Shown: positions 1 to 9,774, numbered from the stretch's first letter. The stretch is DNA of 64,000 nt from Prochlorococcus sp. AG-686-J21 (GCA_003210285.1 QCVS01000006.1:26303-90302), one strand, 5' to 3'. The notes: generated from the letters alone by a model not told the origin. Made by a program: numbers and translations.

Positions 1-112
1 TATGAAATCTCACTTTAGAAAAAACCTAATTAATTTCTTGTGTGTGCATGAATGCTACTTTAACATCCGTCAAAAATTTTGAATGAATTTCGTATTGTTG
101 AAGTGCCTTAAA

Positions 113-685
113 TTACCCTTCTTCTTTTTTAACTAAAGGTGTTTTTCTGGGACTTAAAAACATAATCATATTTCTACCTTCTCTTTTCGGCCTTTGTTGA
201 ACTTCTGACTGTTCTTCTAAATCATTAGCCATTTTTAAAAGGAGTGTTTCTGCTAAATTTGAGTGCTGAATTTCTCTACCTCTAAAAAAAACTGTACATT
301 TAACTTTATCGCCTGATTTTAAAAATCTAACAGCTTGACCTATTCTTACGTCATAATCATGCTTATCGATCTTATATCTCATTTTTACTTCTTTAACTTC
401 AGTTTGGTGAGATTTTTTCTTTGTTTCTTTTGCTTTTTTTTCTTGCTCAAATTTATATTTTCCGTAATCCATAATCCTACAAACAGGTGGATTAGCTTTC
501 TCGCTTACTAAAACCAAATCAAGACCTCTTTGATCAGCAATTTCTAGTGCTTTTATTCTATCAATAACTCCTAGTTGCTGCCCATCTGAATCAACAACTC
601 TTAGTTGAGGGTATTTTATTCGTTCGTTAATATTTGGGAGCTCTCTAACAGGAGCGCGGCGATCAAAGCGTGGACGTGGTGGCAT
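113..685 (-). CDS. infC: Translation initiation factor IF-3
   Basis: IF-3 binds the 30S subunit, keeps it apart from 50S and proofreads initiator tRNA and start codon. The 190 aa protein has the N-terminal domain at about residues 15-85, a lysine-rich linker and the C-terminal domain at about 92-175. The family signature [11 protein letters not shown] is at residues 70-80. Compared with E. coli the N-terminus carries a short Arg/Pro-rich extension. The start is a normal ATG, not the rare AUU used by E. coli infC, so the E. coli type of start-codon autoregulation is not evident. It follows miaA on the same strand after about 54 bp and may be co-transcribed. The 112 bases beyond its stop hold no gene I can support. 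Confidence 0.97.
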   Translation of the reverse strand: MPPRPRFDRRAPVRELPNINERIKYPQLRVVDSDGQQLGVIDRIKALEIADQRGLDLVLVSEKANPPVCRIMDYGKYKFEQEKKAKETKKKSHQTEVKEVKMRYKIDKHDYDVRIGQAVRFLKSGDKVKCTVFFRGREIQHSNLAETLLLKMANDLEEQSEVQQRPKREGRNMIMFLSPRKTPLVKKEEG

Positions 686-739
686 TCAGTTTTTTAAATG
701 ATTGTTTTGATGATGAAAAAATCTACTTACTTTATAAAG

Positions 740-1639
740 TTAGCGTAAAGCATACTTTATATTGATTATTGCATCTTTTAGTAGGTTTTTGTTATTAAGC
801 CATATTGGATTGTTCTTATTACGGAACCATGTTTTCTGTCTCTTAGCAAATTGGATTGTTTTTTTTGTTGTTAGTTCAATAGCTTCCTCAATCTTTAAAT
901 TTTCCTTTATTACATCCTTGGCTTCTTTATATCCAATCGTTTCAAGCAAAGGTAAATTTGATCCATATTGATTAATAATATTTTCGGTCTCATCTATAAT
1001 TCCAACTTCAAACATATTTTTTGTCCTTTTGAAAATTCGTTCTTTTAAATCTTCTCTATCTAGACCTAATTCTAATATTTTCCATGGGGGAGGGTTTTGG
1101 AATGTTTGAGATGACATTGGTTTACCTGTTAAATAAAAGACCTCTAAAGCTCTTATTGTTCTAACTTGATCAGCGTAATTAATTTTTTTTGTTAAGACAG
1201 GATCACAAATTTTTAAAAGATCCCAACATTTTTCTTGACCTAATTTTTCGAATTGTGACCTTAAGGCTTTTTGAGGAGGTACATCCGGAGCAAAGAATCC
1301 CTTTATTATTGAATTCATATATAGTCCGCTACCGCCTACTAGAAAGGGAATTCTTTTTTGATTAAGTTCTCGATTTATTGAATTTGTAGCAATTTCTTGA
1401 AATTTTTTAGCATTTACTTGGCTAGAGGGTTCTTCAAGATCTATTAGAAAATGCTTTATTATTTTTTGTTGTTCTTTATTTGGCTTTGCTGTGCCTATAT
1501 CCATATTTCGATAAAGTTGCCTCGAGTCGACATTATGTATATTGATATTAAAATATTTAGCAATGTCTATTCCTAGCTCAGTTTTGCCACTCGCTGTAGG
1601 CCCGATTAAAACTATTACTAATGGTTTTGGTGGGAACAT
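740..1639 (-). CDS. miaA: tRNA dimethylallyltransferase
   Basis: MiaA transfers the dimethylallyl group to A37 of tRNAs that read codons starting with U, the first step of i6A/ms2i6A formation. The Walker A motif GPTASGKT is at residues 13-20. It is followed by [16 protein letters not shown], which belongs to the tRNA- and isoprenoid-binding site, and by GGSGLY at about residue 101. At 299 aa the length is normal. It lies upstream of infC on the same strand, so both genes of this pair concern translation. The 153 bp between it and gyrB must contain the divergent promoters. Confidence 0.97.
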   Translation of the reverse strand: MFPPKPLVIVLIGPTASGKTELGIDIAKYFNINIHNVDSRQLYRNMDIGTAKPNKEQQKIIKHFLIDLEEPSSQVNAKKFQEIATNSINRELNQKRIPFLVGGSGLYMNSIIKGFFAPDVPPQKALRSQFEKLGQEKCWDLLKICDPVLTKKINYADQVRTIRALEVFYLTGKPMSSQTFQNPPPWKILELGLDREDLKERIFKRTKNMFEVGIIDETENIINQYGSNLPLLETIGYKEAKDVIKENLKIEEAIELTTKKTIQFAKRQKTWFRNKNNPIWLNNKNLLKDAIINIKYALR

Positions 1640-1792
1640 ATGTGATTTTTTGGAAGAAATATTCGATTCATATGATTAAAGTGATTAAATTTTGCATTTA
1701 CTTCAAGCCTTTCTCTTATACCGATGGTAAATTTAATGAAACGCCTTTTAAAAATAACATTTTAAAAGTTTTATTTTTACTTTTTATATTAA

Positions 1793-3760
1793 ATGAGTGA
1801 GGAAAAAAGATCTAATAAAATCTCTAATGACTATGGTGCTGATCAGATACAGGTTTTAGAGGGTTTAGAACCTGTTCGTAAACGACCAGGTATGTATATT
1901 GGTTCGACTGGTCCAAGAGGGTTGCATCATTTAGTATATGAAGTCGTAGACAATTCTGTAGATGAAGCACTAGCTGGTCATTGTGATCATATTGAGATAG
2001 TTCTTAAAGATGATGGATCAGCTTTGATTTCAGATAATGGGAGGGGTATTCCTACAGATATTCATCCAAGAACAGGTAAAAGTGCTCTGGAAACTGTTCT
2101 TACTGTTCTTCATGCAGGGGGGAAATTTGGAAGTGGTGGATATAAAGTTTCAGGAGGATTACATGGTGTCGGAATCTCTGTTGTTAATGCTTTAAGTGAG
2201 TGGGTGAATGTTACTGTTTTAAGAGATGGTAGTGAGTTTAATCAAAGATTTGAGAAAGGAATTGCAAAAGGTGAATTAAAATCCCAAAAACAGCAAAATA
2301 AACCATTTAGAAAAGGTACAACAATTTGTTTTAAGCCAGATACAACGATATTTACTGATGGTATTGAATTTGATTATGCTCTTTTATCATCAAGATTAAG
2401 AGAATTGGCTTATCTTAATGGCGGCGTCAAAATTATATTTAGAGATGAGAGGCAGAAATTATCGGATGATTCTTTCAAAGAAGAAATTTATTTATATGAT
2501 GGTGGCATTAAAGAATATGTTGAGTACATAAATAAAGAAAAGGAATCTATTCATTCTGAGGTTATTTATGTCGATTCACAAAAAGATAATGTTTACGTAG
2601 AGGCAGCTTTACAATGGTGTTCGGATGTTTATTCAGACAACATATTAGGTTTTGCAAATAATATCAGAACGATAGATGGAGGCACACATATAGATGGTTT
2701 AAAAACAGTATTGACTAGAACTTTTAATGCTATCGCGAAAAAAAGAGGTAAAAGAAAAGAAGTTGATAAAAATTTGTCAGGAGAAAATATAAGAGAAGGT
2801 TTGACGGTCGTATTATCTGTAAAAGTCCCAGAGCCAGAATTTGAAGGTCAAACAAAGACAAAATTGGGAAATACGGAAGTAAGAGGCATTGTTGACTCGC
2901 TCATAGGTGAATCATTAATTAAATATATGGAATTTAATCCTAATGTTTTTGATTTGATTCTAGAAAAAGCAATTCAATCTTTTAATGCGGCAGAAGCAGC
3001 GAAGAGAGCAAGGGATTTAGTAAGGAGAAAAAGTGTTCTTGAAAGTTCAACTTTGCCTGGTAAATTGGCAGATTGTAGCTCAAGAGATCCTTCAGGTGCA
3101 GAGATTTATATAGTTGAGGGTGATTCGGCTGGAGGTTCAGCTAAACAAGGAAGAGACAGGAGATTCCAGGCGATTTTACCTTTGAGAGGAAAAATATTAA
3201 ATATTGAAAAAACAGATGATGCGAAAATATATAAAAATACAGAAATTCAATCCTTAATCACTGCTTTGGGGTTGGGTATAAAGGGTGAAGAGTTCAATGT
3301 TAATTCTCTAAGGTATCATCGAGTTGTAATTATGACTGATGCAGACGTTGATGGGGCACATATTAGAACATTACTATTAACTTTTTTTTATCGTTATCAA
3401 AGAGATCTCGTTGAAAAAGGTTTCATATACATTGCATGTCCCCCTCTATATAAAGTTGAAAGAGGTAAAAATCATAAATATTGCTATAACGAAAATCAAT
3501 TGAAGAAAACGATAGAAGATTTCGGAGAAAAAGCTAACTATAATATTCAAAGATTTAAAGGTTTAGGTGAAATGATGCCCAAACAATTATGGGATACAAC
3601 AATGAATCCTCAGACCAGGATGATGAAAAGAGTAGAAATTGAAGATGCTTTAGAAGCAGATAGAATATTCAATATTTTGATGGGAGATAAGGTCGCACCA
3701 AGAAGAGAGTTTATTGAAACTCATAGTGCGAATTTAGACATGGCGACATTAGATATATGA
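1793..3760 (+). CDS. gyrB: DNA gyrase subunit B
   Basis: ATPase subunit of DNA gyrase, which introduces negative supercoils. The GHKL ATPase is N-terminal, with EVVDNSVDEALAG and DNGRGIP. The transducer domain follows. The TOPRIM domain has EGDSAGG at about residue 441 and DADVDGAHIRTL near 516 for Mg2+ binding. The C-terminal tail shows RFKGLGEMMPKQLW. At 655 aa it is shorter than E. coli GyrB because it lacks the TOPRIM insertion, as in cyanobacteria and Gram-positives. The stop overlaps the start of the next gene as ATGA. Confidence 0.98.
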   Translation: MSEEKRSNKISNDYGADQIQVLEGLEPVRKRPGMYIGSTGPRGLHHLVYEVVDNSVDEALAGHCDHIEIVLKDDGSALISDNGRGIPTDIHPRTGKSALETVLTVLHAGGKFGSGGYKVSGGLHGVGISVVNALSEWVNVTVLRDGSEFNQRFEKGIAKGELKSQKQQNKPFRKGTTICFKPDTTIFTDGIEFDYALLSSRLRELAYLNGGVKIIFRDERQKLSDDSFKEEIYLYDGGIKEYVEYINKEKESIHSEVIYVDSQKDNVYVEAALQWCSDVYSDNILGFANNIRTIDGGTHIDGLKTVLTRTFNAIAKKRGKRKEVDKNLSGENIREGLTVVLSVKVPEPEFEGQTKTKLGNTEVRGIVDSLIGESLIKYMEFNPNVFDLILEKAIQSFNAAEAAKRARDLVRRKSVLESSTLPGKLADCSSRDPSGAEIYIVEGDSAGGSAKQGRDRRFQAILPLRGKILNIEKTDDAKIYKNTEIQSLITALGLGIKGEEFNVNSLRYHRVVIMTDADVDGAHIRTLLLTFFYRYQRDLVEKGFIYIACPPLYKVERGKNHKYCYNENQLKKTIEDFGEKANYNIQRFKGLGEMMPKQLWDTTMNPQTRMMKRVEIEDALEADRIFNILMGDKVAPRREFIETHSANLDMATLDI

Positions 3761-4086
3761 TTAAAAATGTGATAAAAAATATTTGTTTAATTGGATTCGC
3801 TCTGATTGGTCCAATTACCTTACCTGCAGGAGGAATACAGAGGAATTTAAATGAATACAATATTCTTAATAGTTCCAAGGAAATCATATTAAGTGGAAAT
3901 TGTTCACTTTATACTTTTCCTAAAATTAACGCTAAAAAACTGTTGGTTCTTGATACCGGTTCTTCATTATCAGTTTTGCAAAAATGGGTAGTTAACGAAA
4001 ATAATACTTGGGCACGAGTAGAATTGCTTACAAATCGATTTATTGAACATCCTAATACAACTAAAAGGGGTTGGATTAAAATATAG
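3757..4086 (+). CDS. Small exported SH3-like protein of unknown function
   Basis: The 109 aa product begins with MIKNVIKNICLIGFALIG, a likely signal peptide or signal anchor cleaved around residue 25. The remainder, with LYTFPKINAKKLLVLDTGSSLSV and WARVEL, looks like a bacterial SH3-type beta fold. Such folds often bind cell wall or other periplasmic ligands, but I cannot assign a function. The ATG overlaps the gyrB stop by 4 bp, which implies translational coupling. A crcB gene follows after 3 bp. The SH3 assignment rests on pattern only. Confidence 0.8.
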   Translation: MIKNVIKNICLIGFALIGPITLPAGGIQRNLNEYNILNSSKEIILSGNCSLYTFPKINAKKLLVLDTGSSLSVLQKWVVNENNTWARVELLTNRFIEHPNTTKRGWIKI

Positions 4087-4089
4087 AGT

Positions 4090-4461
4090 TTGGAATTAGA
4101 TGGTGTTATTTATATTTTAGCAGGAAGCACTTTTGGGTTGATTTTAAGGATGTTTATAAATTATATTTCTGGGAGACAGAAAGTATTTTCTTCTAATAAC
4201 ATTTTAATAGTAAATGTTTTAGCCTCCTTATTTTTGGGTATTTTCGTAGGTTTAAATATAATAAATAAGAATTTAACATTATTTTTTTTGGTTGGTTTTT
4301 TAGGTTGTCTAAGTACATTTTCTTCTTTTATATATCAGTTATTTAATTTGATTCAAAAAAGGAAATATGTAAAACTATTACTTTATTACGTTGAAGTTTT
4401 ATCATTATCTTTTATATTTTTTTGTTTTGGATATTTTATTATTTTAATTTGGATACGATGA
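4090..4461 (+). CDS. crcB1: Fluoride channel subunit CrcB/Fluc, first copy
   Basis: CrcB/Fluc proteins form dual-topology dimers that export fluoride. This 123 aa protein has four hydrophobic segments, a conserved N-terminal GSTFGLILRMFIN that corresponds to the family's G-x2-G-x3-R, and GFLGCLSTFSSF with the family's central G-C-x-T-T/S-F-S-S/T-F. The start is TTG, 3 bp after the previous stop; no ATG lies early enough to include the first helix. A second crcB overlaps it by 4 bp, so the two probably form a heterodimeric channel. Confidence 0.88.
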   Translation: MELDGVIYILAGSTFGLILRMFINYISGRQKVFSSNNILIVNVLASLFLGIFVGLNIINKNLTLFFLVGFLGCLSTFSSFIYQLFNLIQKRKYVKLLLYYVEVLSLSFIFFCFGYFIILIWIR

Positions 4462-4787
4462 ATAAAAAATATTTATCAACTATGATATTAACGGCGAATT
4501 TTGCAACATTTTTAAGGTTTTATTTAAATAATAATTTTGTTATTTCTATTATCGGTTCTTTTTTATATGGCTTTTTTGTTTCAAGGACAATTAGTAAGTC
4601 AAAAAGAGAAATTCTATTAATTGGTTTCTGTTCTTGCTTTACATCTTTTAGTGGTTTTATTAATGTTTTATATCAATTTATTATCCAAGGTTGCTATCTA
4701 AAATTATTTTTTTATTTGAATGTAATTGTTATTTTAAATTTAATCATAATGTATATCGGATTTCAATTAAGTAGAAAAATTACTTAA
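4458..4787 (+). CDS. crcB2: Fluoride channel subunit CrcB/Fluc, second copy
   Basis: A 109 aa membrane protein homologous to the preceding gene, with the corresponding GFCSCFTSFSGF motif in the second half and four hydrophobic helices. The ATG at 4458 overlaps the stop of crcB1 as ATGA, typical of coupled crcB pairs. An in-frame upstream codon at 4422 would add 12 residues within crcB1 and is less likely. The N-terminal region is more diverged than in crcB1 (ANFATFLRFYLN), with the arginine kept. Confidence 0.85.
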   Translation: MNKKYLSTMILTANFATFLRFYLNNNFVISIIGSFLYGFFVSRTISKSKREILLIGFCSCFTSFSGFINVLYQFIIQGCYLKLFFYLNVIVILNLIIMYIGFQLSRKIT

Positions 4788-4830
4788 TTTTTATATAATA
4801 TTAGTGTTACTTAGATTAAAAGCAATATAT

Positions 4831-6240
4831 ATGGAAGAAAATAATAATATCGAGGTAATAAACCCTTTATCTTCAGATTTAACTACTCGTGGAAAGATTA
4901 CAATTCAGCTAGAAGAATTACTAGTTGCAGGTAATTATGATGAAGCCAAATTATTACTAGAACCTTCCCAGCCCGTTGATATTGCTGATGCAATTGGTAG
5001 TCTCCCCTTAATACTGCAGGCACTCGCATTTAGGTTATTAAAAAAAAATGAGGCAATTGAGGTTTATGAATACTTAGATCCAATAGTGCAGCAAACACTA
5101 CTGGATAGACTTCGTTCTGGGGAGGTTTTGGAAATAGTTGAAAAAATGTCCCCTGATGATAGGGTTCAACTTTTTGATGAACTACCTGCAAAAGTTGTAA
5201 GAAAATTTCTCTCAGCACTAAGTCCAGGTGAGAGAAAAGTGACAGCAGAATTACTTGGCTATGAGCCAGAAACAGCGGGTAGGTTAATGACTACTGAATT
5301 CATAGATTTAAAAGAAATGCAAACTGCTGAAGAAGCGTTGTCTATAGTAAGAAAAAGGGCTGCATTTACAGAGACAATTTATAGTTTATATGTCACAGAT
5401 AAAGAAAGGCATCTAACTGGAATTTTATCTTTAAGAGATCTTGTTACAGCAGATCCTTCTAGGCCCATTGGTGAGGTTATGACAAAGGATGTTGTTAATA
5501 TATCTACTAATACAAATCAAGAGGATGTTGCTAGAGCAATTCAAAGATATGATTTTTTAGCTCTTCCAGTTGTTGATAAAGAAAAAAGATTAGTTGGAAT
5601 TGTTACTGTCGATGATTTGATTGATGTTATAGAACAAGAAGCTACTCGAGATATTTATGCTGCAGGTGCTGTCCAGCTTGGTGATGAGGATGATTATTTT
5701 CAAAGTGGTTTATTTACAATCGCTCGAAGGAGAATCCTATGGCTATTAATTTTAGTTTTAGCTAATGGATTAACTACAAAAGTTATAGCAATGAATGATC
5801 AGATTTTAAAAGAAATAGTTTTACTAGCTGCTTTTATTCCATTGCTTATCGGTACTGGAGGAAATGTTGGAGCTCAAAGCTCAACAGTCGTTATCAGGGG
5901 TTTAAGTACTCAAAAATTGAAATCATTGGGAGCCTTTAAGGCTGTGGTTAAAGAGGCCATAACTGGTGCTCTGTTAGGCATTTTAATGATGCTGGTGGTT
6001 TTCCCCTTTGCTTGGTGGCAGGGTGAGGGGCCATTAATCGCATCCGCAGTTGGAATTAGCTTGATTTCGATAACAACGCTAGCTGCAACCGCCGGAGCTA
6101 TTCTCCCCTTACTTTTTGACAGGATGGGTTTAGATCCTGCTTTGATGTCCTCCCCCTTCATAACCACTGTGACAGATATTGCTGGGGTGTTTATTTATCT
6201 TAGTACTGCAAATTGGCTACTTAATTCTTCAATTTTATAG
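4831..6240 (+). CDS. mgtE: Magnesium transporter MgtE
   Basis: Mg2+-gated Mg2+ channel of the inner membrane. Domains in order are an MgtE N domain (about residues 20-120), a CBS pair (about 130-250, with GILSLRDLVTADP and GIVTVDDLIDVIE) and a five-helix membrane domain from about residue 300. The pore region contains GTGGNVGAQSSTVVIRGL. I place the start at the ATG at 4831 (469 aa) rather than at the GTG at 4804. A TATAAT at 4794-4799 would be a fitting -10 element and leaves the upstream GTG almost without leader. Confidence 0.95.
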   Translation: MEENNNIEVINPLSSDLTTRGKITIQLEELLVAGNYDEAKLLLEPSQPVDIADAIGSLPLILQALAFRLLKKNEAIEVYEYLDPIVQQTLLDRLRSGEVLEIVEKMSPDDRVQLFDELPAKVVRKFLSALSPGERKVTAELLGYEPETAGRLMTTEFIDLKEMQTAEEALSIVRKRAAFTETIYSLYVTDKERHLTGILSLRDLVTADPSRPIGEVMTKDVVNISTNTNQEDVARAIQRYDFLALPVVDKEKRLVGIVTVDDLIDVIEQEATRDIYAAGAVQLGDEDDYFQSGLFTIARRRILWLLILVLANGLTTKVIAMNDQILKEIVLLAAFIPLLIGTGGNVGAQSSTVVIRGLSTQKLKSLGAFKAVVKEAITGALLGILMMLVVFPFAWWQGEGPLIASAVGISLISITTLAATAGAILPLLFDRMGLDPALMSSPFITTVTDIAGVFIYLSTANWLLNSSIL

Positions 6241-6340
6241 AATTCACTAGGTATTTATTCTCATTTTTGTAGAATTGTGGATTTTTTTGTTTAACTTTAC
6301 ATTTCTTAATGGTATTGTTTACAAAACAACATTAACTTTT

Positions 6341-7342
6341 ATGTCACCCGAAACATTAGTTGAAAATAAATTAGCTACTATTTCATCTTTAAAATCTAGC
6401 AATGACGTTGATTTGGTAAGGTCATACTTGAGAGATATCGGACGAGTTCCTTTACTATCACACGAACAAGAAATAACTTTAGGTAGGCAAGTTCAAGAAT
6501 ATATGCAAGTTGAAAGAGCTGAAATCGAAATAATAGAATTGACAGACAATAAACCTTCCGCTGAAGAATTGGCTGAAAAGTTAAATTTATCTACTTCACA
6601 AATTAAAAAAAGACTTAGAGCTGGTCAGCGAGCCAAAGAAAGGATGGTTGCTGCAAATTTAAGACTAGTAGTTAGTGTTGCAAAAAAATATACAAAAAGA
6701 AACATGGAACTCCTTGATTTGATCCAAGAAGGAACAATTGGATTAGTAAGAGGTGTAGAAAAATTTGATCCTGCGAGAGGTTATAAGTTTTCAACATATG
6801 CATATTGGTGGATTAGACAGGGTATTACAAGAGCAATTGCGGAAAAAAGTAGAGCTATTAGATTGCCAATCCACATAACTGAAATGCTTAATAAGCTAAA
6901 AAAAGGTCAAAGAGAGTTGAGTCAAGAAATGTCAAGAACACCTACAATAAGCGAACTTGCTAAATACGTTGAATTACCAGAAGATGATGTAAAAGATTTA
7001 ATGTGCAAAGCTGGGCAGCCAGTCAGTTTAGAAACAAAAGTAGGTGATGGTGAAGATACGGTTTTACTAGATTTATTAGCTGGAGGAGAGGATCTACCAG
7101 ATGAGCAAATCGAAATGGACTGTATGAGAGGTGATTTACATTCACTTCTTCATCAGTTACCAGATTTGCAATGTAGGGTTTTAAGAATGAGATATGGTAT
7201 GGATGGAGATGAACCAATGTCCCTAACAGGTATTGGACGTGTTTTGGGTATCAGTAGAGATAGGGTAAGAAATTTAGAAAGAGATGGTTTAAGAGGTTTA
7301 AGAAGACTAAGCGAAAGCGTAGAAGCCTATTTCGTTTCTTGA
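6341..7342 (+). CDS. Group 2 (non-essential) sigma-70 factor
   Basis: RNA polymerase sigma factor with region 1.2 (DLVRSYLRDIGRVPLLSHEQE), region 2 including YAYWWIRQGITRAIAEKSR, region 3, and region 4 with a helix-turn-helix (SLTGIGRVLGISRDRVRNLE). It lacks the acidic region 1.1 and the long insertion of primary RpoD, hence group 2; such factors adjust transcription to light, nutrients or circadian phase in cyanobacteria. The ATG at 6341 (333 aa) is preferred over a codon at 6275 that would add 22 residues lacking family character. Its 3' end overlaps the convergent hydrolase by 16 bp. I cannot say which named cyanobacterial sigma it matches. Confidence 0.94.
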   Translation: MSPETLVENKLATISSLKSSNDVDLVRSYLRDIGRVPLLSHEQEITLGRQVQEYMQVERAEIEIIELTDNKPSAEELAEKLNLSTSQIKKRLRAGQRAKERMVAANLRLVVSVAKKYTKRNMELLDLIQEGTIGLVRGVEKFDPARGYKFSTYAYWWIRQGITRAIAEKSRAIRLPIHITEMLNKLKKGQRELSQEMSRTPTISELAKYVELPEDDVKDLMCKAGQPVSLETKVGDGEDTVLLDLLAGGEDLPDEQIEMDCMRGDLHSLLHQLPDLQCRVLRMRYGMDGDEPMSLTGIGRVLGISRDRVRNLERDGLRGLRRLSESVEAYFVS

Positions 7343-8241
7343 ATAAATTGATAAATTAAATTATTAGTTTCCTCGGGATTTTCATCGTGAGGACAATGTC
7401 CAGAATCTTTAATAACATCTAGTCTTTTTATGTTTTTAAAGTTATCTTTCCAAAATTGTGCTTCGTCCAAAGACTCCCAGGGATCTTTTTCTCCCCAAAT
7501 TAACTGAATAGGAGCATAAACTTTATCAAATAAGTCTGTTGCAAGATAGTCATCAAATAAATTAATAAAACCACGAAAAGCCTCTTTTGAATTTTTTCTT
7601 TGAGAAGGGTGATATAAAATTTCTATTAATTCGTCATCAATATTTTTTCCTGAGGGATATGCTTTTTTAAGGATTTGTTTAATAACTTTTGGATTGGCAG
7701 CTCTTTCAAAAAGGGTGTTACTAATAATTCTTTTACTCACTAATGTTTTGATTACCGGACGCAAAAAGTTCATTAATACATCGCTTCTTTTAAGTCTCTT
7801 ATCATCCATTGTTCTTTGGGCGCAGTCAATTAAAACAAGGCCATTGCAATTTTCTTTGAGAATTTCAGCAGCTTTTAAAGACACAACGCCACCGATTGAG
7901 TTGCCTACTAGATAAACAGGAGATTTAATTACCTCATTACAAAAAGTTGCGATCTGACTCCCCCATAAGTCAAAGGAATATTTAACATGATTCTCTTTGT
8001 AAGATTCATAATCTAATAAAGCACCAGGTTGGCTACTTTCTCCAAAGCCTAGTAGGTCAATTGAATAGCAATTATAAATATTTCCGAGAAAATCTTGATT
8101 ATGTCTCCAATGTCGTTTTGATGCTCCAAAACCATGTATTAATAAAATATTTAAATCAATATTATTAGAGGATTGTTTTGATGAAGACCAAGATATGTCC
8201 CAATCTTTCCATTTCCAATTTTCGGATTTTTTAAAAGGCAT
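7327..8241 (-). CDS. Alpha/beta hydrolase, first paralogue
   Basis: Alpha/beta-hydrolase fold protein of 304 aa. Visible elements are the oxyanion-hole HGFGAS at residues 36-41, the nucleophile elbow GNSIGG with Ser115, an acid region LIWGEKDPWE near 250, and the catalytic His282 in DSGHCPHDE. The substrate is unknown. It resembles the hydrolase at 35772-36677, which shares HGFGAS, IDLLGFG, GNS-GG and GHCPHDE, so the two are paralogues. No signal peptide is seen; it is probably cytosolic or plastid-like soluble. Confidence 0.9.
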   Translation of the reverse strand: MPFKKSENWKWKDWDISWSSSKQSSNNIDLNILLIHGFGASKRHWRHNQDFLGNIYNCYSIDLLGFGESSQPGALLDYESYKENHVKYSFDLWGSQIATFCNEVIKSPVYLVGNSIGGVVSLKAAEILKENCNGLVLIDCAQRTMDDKRLKRSDVLMNFLRPVIKTLVSKRIISNTLFERAANPKVIKQILKKAYPSGKNIDDELIEILYHPSQRKNSKEAFRGFINLFDDYLATDLFDKVYAPIQLIWGEKDPWESLDEAQFWKDNFKNIKRLDVIKDSGHCPHDENPEETNNLIYQFIQETK

Positions 8242-8331
8242 TAAGAAGAAAAATATTAATTAAACTTTAATTCAAAAAAAAAATATTCGTTTTTGATTAA
8301 TTATTCTTAGTTTAGAAAGAATTTTTAGTCT

Positions 8332-9330
8332 ATGGAAAAAACAAAAGTTGTTTGTATTGGAGAGGCTTTGATAGATAGAATCAAGAATAAATCTAATCAA
8401 GAATTTACAGATTTTTTGGGAGGAGCTCCTGCAAATGTATCTTGTGCATTAAGAAAATTGCAAATAGATTCAGCATTTATTGGACGTATAGGAAGTGATG
8501 AATTTGGTAAGAAATTTATTAAACAATTTAAAGAATTAGAGGTAAACATAAATTTTTTGCAATTGGATGATTGTCTTCCAACTCGTATCGTTAATGTGAA
8601 TAGAGATAATTCTGGAGATCGATATTTTTCTGGTTTTGATACAAGCTTAAATACAGTTTTTGCTGATGAAGCTCTTGATAAGAATGAAATTAAAAAAGAT
8701 TTGAAAAGTTTGGAAAAACTCTTTTCAAAAACAAAATATTTTGTTTGTGGAACAATTATATTATCGTCTATAACTTCAGCAGATTCTATTAACTTTTTAT
8801 TGAGTTTAGCTAATAAATTTGATGTAAAAATAATAATTGATTTGAACTGGAGAGAGGTTTTTTGGGATTTTGCAACTTCTTCATCAGAAATTAGTAAAAA
8901 GGAGAGAGTTGATTTAATTAGGAATTTATTGAACGAAGCTCATATTTTAAAGTTGGCTAAAGAGGAAGCATTATTATTTTTTGAAAATGAAAATCCTTTG
9001 GCAATATCTGAAACATTGTTAAACCGTCCTGATGTAATAATTACAGATGGAGCAAATCCCATTTATTGGTTTTTAAATGGAGTGCAGGGAATGACTGAAG
9101 TATTAAAGTCGCCAAAAATTATTGATACTACTGGTGCAGGTGATGCTTTTTTAGCTGGATTAATTTCACAATTATTGTCGTTTGATTATCCTTCAAATGA
9201 ATCAGAAATACAAAGTTGCGTAAAGTTCGCAAGTGTTTGTGGTTTATTAACTTGTCTTGGTGAAGGTGCGATTGAACAACAACCAGATTATTCAAAGGTT
9301 AATGAATTTCTTGGATCCCAGATTTTATAA
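8332..9330 (+). CDS. PfkB-family carbohydrate kinase, probably fructokinase
   Basis: Sugar kinase of the PfkB/ribokinase family, 332 aa. The N-terminal part shows CIGEALIDRI and GGAPANVSCALRKL, the first PfkB signature region. The second signature DTTGAGDAFLAGL has the catalytic base Asp271. The GGAPANVA-type motif is usual for fructokinases, which phosphorylate fructose released from sucrose, but specificity cannot be fixed from sequence alone. The gene starts about 90 bp from the divergent hydrolase and overlaps the convergent tsaE by 43 bp. Confidence 0.9.
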   Translation: MEKTKVVCIGEALIDRIKNKSNQEFTDFLGGAPANVSCALRKLQIDSAFIGRIGSDEFGKKFIKQFKELEVNINFLQLDDCLPTRIVNVNRDNSGDRYFSGFDTSLNTVFADEALDKNEIKKDLKSLEKLFSKTKYFVCGTIILSSITSADSINFLLSLANKFDVKIIIDLNWREVFWDFATSSSEISKKERVDLIRNLLNEAHILKLAKEEALLFFENENPLAISETLLNRPDVIITDGANPIYWFLNGVQGMTEVLKSPKIIDTTGAGDAFLAGLISQLLSFDYPSNESEIQSCVKFASVCGLLTCLGEGAIEQQPDYSKVNEFLGSQIL

Positions 9331-9725
9331 TTTCTCCCGAAATTTGTAGCGTAACTTATTTCTATTTTCCAGAAATTACTCAAAACTGGTTTTATTAATT
9401 CCGGCCATTCAATAACCATTATAGCTTCATTTTGTATAGCCTCTTCTTCTTCAGAAATAAAGAATTCTTTTGCCATCAAAATATTTTCCAGCCTGTATAA
9501 ATCCATGTGAATAAGCGGAATTGTTCCAGAATTGTAATGATGCGATAAAGCAAATGTTGGACTTGTAATATCCTCTGAAATAGAAAGGCCTTTTGCAATT
9601 CCTTGGACGAATGAAGTTTTCCCAGCGCCAATAGGTCCTTGCAGTATAATAATTGATTTTGGATTTAATCCTTTAGCGAATTCCCTTCCTAATTGAATTG
9701 TCTCTTTTAAATTCCCAACAAACAC
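9288..9725 (-). CDS. tsaE: tRNA N6-threonylcarbamoyladenosine biosynthesis ATPase TsaE
   Basis: TsaE is the ATPase that works with TsaB and TsaD in making t6A37 in tRNAs that read ANN codons. The 145 aa protein has Walker A GPIGAGKT at residues 30-37, the SPTF motif that follows the switch region, and HMDLYRL with the conserved Asp. A conserved Trp is in VIEWPEL. The last 43 bp of the coding region overlap the 3' end of the sugar kinase gene on the other strand, an unusually long convergent overlap for this window. Confidence 0.95.
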   Translation of the reverse strand: MFVGNLKETIQLGREFAKGLNPKSIIILQGPIGAGKTSFVQGIAKGLSISEDITSPTFALSHHYNSGTIPLIHMDLYRLENILMAKEFFISEEEEAIQNEAIMVIEWPELIKPVLSNFWKIEISYATNFGRNYKIWDPRNSLTFE

Positions 9726-9750
9726 AAAATTATATAAAAATCATTTATAT

Positions 9751-9756
9751 TATAAT
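9751..9756 (+). promoter_or_regulatory. Probable -10 element of ahcY
   Basis: TATAAT stands 18 bases before the ahcY ATG. With the usual 6-7 base spacing transcription would begin only about 11-12 bases ahead of the start codon, so the leader would be very short. Inferred from the motif alone. Confidence 0.45.
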
Positions 9757-9774
9757 TATAGAATTTTTTTAGAA

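Noticed and set aside
2..82. Plus-strand 26-codon frame at the left edge
   Set aside because: No ribosome site, too short, and no sensible product; left as intergenic.
3757..4086. Gene fusion or frameshift of gyrB with the following small gene
   Set aside because: gyrB ends normally with the family's C-terminus; the 4-bp ATGA overlap is simple coupling.
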